A DNA stretch of 64,000 bases from an uncultured Tissierellia bacterium (GTDB lineage: Bacteria > Bacillota > Clostridia > Tissierellales > Peptoniphilaceae). The stretch is taken from NCBI GenBank assembly GCA_947253765.1, contig CAMYAK010000002.1, forward strand, positions 62,001 to 126,000. Direction: 5' to 3'. The notes under the pieces were generated by a model, which worked only from the letters and a program-made list of their open reading frames with translations, ran no database searches and was not told the origin of the DNA. Shown here piece after piece: positions 60,888 through 64,000 of this stretch. The translations under genes and the position numbers were made by a program. Numbering within the stretch: the first letter of the stretch is position 1; the number at the start of each line of letters is the position of its first letter.

Positions 60888-60919
60888 GAATTTTTATTAA
60901 ATTGAGAAGGGACGTAAAT

Positions 60920-61417
60920 ATGGAATTGAAAATGAGCAAAAAGTTACACGATGCTTTAAATAAGCAGGTCAGCAAGGAGCTGCAATCAGCACAGATCTAT
61001 AACGGTATGAGAATTTACCTTAAAGAACTGGGTGCCTATGGGGCAACCAAATGGATAAGCAACCAGGCCCATGAAGAAATTGAACATGCTGAGGCTTTCA
61101 TTAACTTTATTCAGGAAATGGACGGCCATGTTGAACTCGGCGCCTTGGAACCTGTTAAGACTATTTATGATTCACCCTTAGCTGTTTGGGAAGCCGGTCT
61201 TGCCCATGAAAAAGAGATCACTTCATCAATCCTTGAACTTCTGAAACTGGCTGATAAAGAAGGAAATTATGCAGCTCAGAACTTCCTCCGCAAGTTTGTA
61301 GATGAACAGGTTGAGGAAGAAGATAACTTCCGCGGAATAATTGACCTTTGGAAATTGGCAGGAGATTCTCCCGAAGCTATATTAAAGGTTGACGGAATTC
61401 TCGGTAAAAGAGACTAA
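60920..61417 (+). CDS. Ferritin (non-heme)
   Basis: Iron-storage protein of the Ftn family, 165 residues, predicted four-helix bundle. Ferroxidase ligands: Glu in QVSKELQSAQIY, the Glu-x-x-His of HEEIEHAEAF, and Glu/Gln in VDEQVEEEDNF. An in-frame TTG lies at 60902, but ATG 60920 is the natural start, with GAGAAGGGA upstream. Stand-alone gene with its own terminator; likely protects this anaerobe against iron and oxygen stress. Confidence 0.94.
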   Translation: MELKMSKKLHDALNKQVSKELQSAQIYNGMRIYLKELGAYGATKWISNQAHEEIEHAEAFINFIQEMDGHVELGALEPVKTIYDSPLAVWEAGLAHEKEITSSILELLKLADKEGNYAAQNFLRKFVDEQVEEEDNFRGIIDLWKLAGDSPEAILKVDGILGKRD

Positions 61418-61437
61418 TAAATATAAGAATATTATCG

Positions 61438-61463
61438 GCCGCTCCTTAGGGGGCGGCTTTTTT
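61438..61463 (+). terminator. Rho-independent terminator after ferritin
   Basis: GC-rich 8-bp stem GCCGCTCC against GGGGCGGC (one G-T pair) with a TTAG loop, followed by six T residues. Confidence 0.93.
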
Positions 61464-61571
61464 ATTGATAAAGGGATAGTTTAGGACCTTTCCGGAACAA
61501 GTCTGATGTTAGAATATAGCAAAATCAGTTCAATTTATTGAGAATGGCGTGTAGCTATAGAAAGGTCTTGA

Positions 61572-62756
61572 ATGAGTGGTGATATCCTGAGCTTAGGGTT
61601 AGAAGAAAGGGTTTTAGAAGAATTAAAAGAAAAATTATTAGCACTTTCTCTTAATAATTTGCCTGTAAGCGCAATGACACAGGGACTTTGTGATTTATTA
61701 AAATATTTTTCATCTAAAGAACGAATAATAGATTGTGAAAATTTTTTAAATATACCGTATGTTAGTAAAGGGGTTTTTACTGAATATGGAAGAAATGCCT
61801 TATTTTCGGGTGAAAGAAAGGCAAGAGCCGGGCACATAGTGAATTTTCTCATTAAAGACCCGCTACCGAATGCGGATCCCATATACATGGATTGGAAGTC
61901 CAATAAAGAGGAGAAATTTTGGTATATAACGTATTTTGATCCTGAATATCCCCGAATATTAAGAGAAATTAAAAATCCTCCGGCATTGATTTACGGTATA
62001 GGCGACAGGACCTTGTTAAGGGAAAATACAGTTACAATAGTAGGAACCAGGAAGGCCTCAACATATGGTTTGAAGACAGCCTTTGACTTTTCAAAGAAGT
62101 TCTCAATTAATGGCTATGTTGTTGTATCAGGTTTGGCCTTGGGTATAGATGCTGCTTGTCACAGAGGGGCCTTAGATGGCTCAGGCAAAACAATAGCGGT
62201 TGAACCTTGCGGTATTGACCGAATATATCCTGGAGCTCATAGGGGGCTGGCCAAAAAAATTATGCAGAAAGGTTTGATTATAAGCGAGTTTCCACCCGGA
62301 TCTGAGGCAAAAAAGTACCATTTTATTATGAGGAATAGGATATTGTCAGGCCTATCCGGAACCAGCCTGGTTGTTGAGTCGGGATTAAAATCAGGAAGTA
62401 TGATCACTGCAAACTGTGCGGCTGACCAGGGTAGGAACCTTTATGCCATACCCGGAAACATTGACCAACCCAGGAGTCAAGGCTGTAACTATCTAATTAG
62501 GAACGGGGCAATTCTGGTATCAAAGTTTGAGGACATGGCTGAGGATTTAAATATAAGTTTGAATAACGTAAACCCTGTAGAAGGTAATGGGACGAAGGAA
62601 AGAATATTGGCAGACTTGAAAAATGACCCAATGAGGCTTGATGATTTGAAGTATAGATTGGACCTGGACTATCCCGACCTTTGGTCGTCAATAACTTTAT
62701 TGGAGTTAAGAGGTAAGATTTATAAGGACGGGAGCGGGTATTATCATGCTACGTGA
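61572..62756 (+). CDS. dprA: DNA processing protein DprA (Smf)
   Basis: Loads RecA on incoming single-stranded DNA in transformation; widespread also in bacteria not known to be competent. Rossmann core: TIVGTRKASTYG, SGLALGIDAACHRGALDG, SEFPPG, RNRILSGLSG and KSGSMITAN. An N-terminal domain of about 110 residues precedes it, and a C-terminal winged-helix-like DML1 domain follows (about 335-394). 394 residues, longer than the 290-residue Bacillus form. The first 200 bases are more AT-rich than the core. It lies before topA, as in many Firmicutes. Confidence 0.94.
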   Translation: MSGDILSLGLEERVLEELKEKLLALSLNNLPVSAMTQGLCDLLKYFSSKERIIDCENFLNIPYVSKGVFTEYGRNALFSGERKARAGHIVNFLIKDPLPNADPIYMDWKSNKEEKFWYITYFDPEYPRILREIKNPPALIYGIGDRTLLRENTVTIVGTRKASTYGLKTAFDFSKKFSINGYVVVSGLALGIDAACHRGALDGSGKTIAVEPCGIDRIYPGAHRGLAKKIMQKGLIISEFPPGSEAKKYHFIMRNRILSGLSGTSLVVESGLKSGSMITANCAADQGRNLYAIPGNIDQPRSQGCNYLIRNGAILVSKFEDMAEDLNISLNNVNPVEGNGTKERILADLKNDPMRLDDLKYRLDLDYPDLWSSITLLELRGKIYKDGSGYYHAT

Positions 62757-62876
62757 GCTTTTATTGTGCTTAAATTTATGATTTATACATAATTGATTTG
62801 ATTTTATAATTATAATAATTAAAATGTTATAGTTAGTGTTGTCATGTCAGATCTTGTTATGAAAAGGGAAGTTATA

Positions 62877-64000
62877 ATGAGCAAAAAATTAGTAATAGTG
62901 GAATCGCCGACGAAAACAAAAACCATTTCCAAGATACTTGGAAAGGATTATAAAGTAATAGCCTCGAAGGGACATTTGAGGGATCTTCCAAAGTCAAGCT
63001 TCGGCGTGGATTTGGAAAACAATTTCGAACCCAAATACATAAATGTAAGAGGAAAGGCGCCCACCATTAACTTTATTAAAAAAGAGCATAAAAACGCCGA
63101 TCAAACATTCTTGGCAACCGACCCTGATAGGGAGGGAGAGGCCATATCATGGCACCTTGCCCACCTATTGGGAATGGATCCGGAATCCGCCAACAGGGTC
63201 AGTTTTCGCGAGATAACTAAGGAAGGTGTTAAGGAGGGTATCAGCAAGCCAAGAAAACTTGACCTGGACCTTGTTGACGCCCAGCAGGCGCGCAGGGTCA
63301 TGGACAGGATTGTGGGCTATGAGATCTCCCCGATTTTATGGACGAAGGTAAAGTCGGGCTTATCAGCCGGAAGGGTTCAGTCTGTTGCCCTAAGACTCAT
63401 TGTCGAAAGGGAAAGAGAAATAGAGGCTTTTGAACCTAAGGAGTATTGGACCGTACACTCAACACACAATAGGGATAAGATAAATTTTGAAACAGAATTT
63501 TATGGATTTAAAAACGGCGAAAAATCCAAGAAATTTGAAATAGAAAACCAAGATGAGGCTGACAGGATTATCAATGAATTGGGAGAAGAATTTAGGGTTT
63601 TAGGGCTTAAAAAGACCACTAAAAAAAGAAGGCCATATGCTCCTTTTACAACCTCAACCCTGCAGCAGGAGGCTTCGGGCAAGTTAAATTTCACGACATC
63701 AAAAACAATGATGTTGGCCCAGCAGCTATATGAAGGTGTGTCTACTTCGGAGGGTCAAACCGGTCTTATTACCTATATGAGAACAGACTCAACTCGTCTA
63801 TCACATGACTTTACCTCAATGGCTAAAAAGTATATTGAAAAGAATTGGGGGAAAAACTATGCCGGGCGAGAAACATCTTATGGCGGAAAGAAAACCAATA
63901 CCCAGGATGCCCATGAAGCCATAAGGCCGACATCGGTAGAAAGGGATCCGGAAAGTTTAAAGGATTATCTGACCAAGGACCAATACAGGCTATATAAGCT
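62877..64000 (+). CDS. topA: DNA topoisomerase I, 5' part (3' end outside window)
   Basis: Relaxes negative supercoils. The Toprim domain has VIVESPTKTKTI and DPDREGEAISWH; the catalytic Tyr is at about residue 300 in TYMRTDSTRLS. VSFREIT and LSAGRVQSVALRLI are also present. The gene opens at ATG 62877, after GAAAAGGGAAG, and stays open to base 64000, so about 374 codons are seen of an expected 690 or so. The C-terminal zinc-finger region is outside the window. Confidence 0.97.
   Translation, partial: MSKKLVIVESPTKTKTISKILGKDYKVIASKGHLRDLPKSSFGVDLENNFEPKYINVRGKAPTINFIKKEHKNADQTFLATDPDREGEAISWHLAHLLGMDPESANRVSFREITKEGVKEGISKPRKLDLDLVDAQQARRVMDRIVGYEISPILWTKVKSGLSAGRVQSVALRLIVEREREIEAFEPKEYWTVHSTHNRDKINFETEFYGFKNGEKSKKFEIENQDEADRIINELGEEFRVLGLKKTTKKRRPYAPFTTSTLQQEASGKLNFTTSKTMMLAQQLYEGVSTSEGQTGLITYMRTDSTRLSHDFTSMAKKYIEKNWGKNYAGRETSYGGKKTNTQDAHEAIRPTSVERDPESLKDYLTKDQYRLYK

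Noticed and set aside
62804..62818. PerR/Fur-like box TTATAAT-T-ATAATAA upstream of topA (one mismatch to the 7-1-7 consensus)
   Set aside because: The intergenic region is almost pure A and T, so a match of this quality is expected by chance, and topA is not a usual PerR or Fur target.
1..64000. tRNA, rRNA, CRISPR arrays, insertion sequences, prophage or toxin-antitoxin genes
   Set aside because: All intergenic gaps were read; none holds a cloverleaf, regular spaced repeats, transposase or integrase signatures.

Overview
The window is a chromosomal segment of a low-to-mid GC Gram-positive anaerobe of the Firmicutes. The best fit is a Tissierellia/Peptoniphilaceae-like or Clostridia-like bacterium. 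This rests on gene order: yicC-gmk-rpoZ-coaBC-priA-def-fmt-rlmN-stp-prkC-rsgA-rpe-thiN, divergent rpmB, then yloU-fakA-recG-rsmD-coaD, rpmF-plsX-rnc-smc-ftsY-ylxM-ffh-rpsP-khpA-rimM-trmD-rplS-rbgA-rnhB-yraN and dprA-topA, which is the conserved Firmicute block. A glgCD pair, cell-wall-binding repeat 2 (CWB2) domains, strong AGGAGG ribosome binding sites and a MurE whose amino-acid-binding motif lacks the DAP-type arginine agree with this. Genus and species cannot be assigned from the sequence alone.

Layout. 1-2860: end of the lower-glycolysis operon (pgk fragment, tpiA, eno) closed by a strong terminator. 2979-3341: a short AT-rich membrane-anchored protein of unknown function. 3484-13385: glycogen operon glgC-glgD-glgA-pulA-pgcA, followed by a HerA/DUF87-type ATPase gene that overlaps pgcA by 4 nt; a near-consensus catabolite-responsive element lies in front of glgC. 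13462-16749: a large secreted beta-helical surface protein with three CWB2 repeats. 16826-22529 (minus): rqcH-sbcD-sbcC, rescue of stalled ribosomes and DNA end processing. 22614-25708 (minus): a GntR regulator, ABC ATPase and large permease behind a good sigma-A promoter with a palindromic operator candidate. 25913-64000 (plus, except rpmB and tmcAL): the housekeeping block, ending inside topA.

How the genes work together. The glg genes convert glucose-1-phosphate to ADP-glucose and then alpha-1,4-glucan; pullulanase trims branches and PgcA links glucose-1-P to glucose-6-P and so to the glycolytic genes. FakA (fatty acid kinase) and PlsX (acyl-phosphate:ACP acyltransferase) are present, but the fapR/fabD/fabG/acpP genes that usually sit by plsX are absent here, consistent with reliance on exogenous fatty acids or with genes moved elsewhere. 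Stp/PrkC form the PASTA kinase-phosphatase pair that monitors the cell wall. Ffh, FtsY and YlxM form the SRP targeting system. Def/Fmt handle formyl-Met start and processing; RlmN, RsmD, TrmD, TmcAL, RimM, RsgA, RbgA and RNase III mature RNA and ribosomes; PriA, RecG, SbcCD, Smc, RnhB, DprA and TopA maintain the chromosome.

No rRNA, tRNA, CRISPR array, insertion sequence or phage gene was found, and no gene-free stretch exceeds about 210 bases. No clearly undescribed multi-gene defence or mobile system is visible. The most unusual items are the 16-repeat CWB2 surface protein, the HerA-like ATPase coupled to the glycogen operon, a pair of divergent promoters sharing one palindromic -35 box (39272-39323), acidic tails on L28, S16 and RpoZ, and two small unrecognised membrane-protein genes (2979 and 54442).
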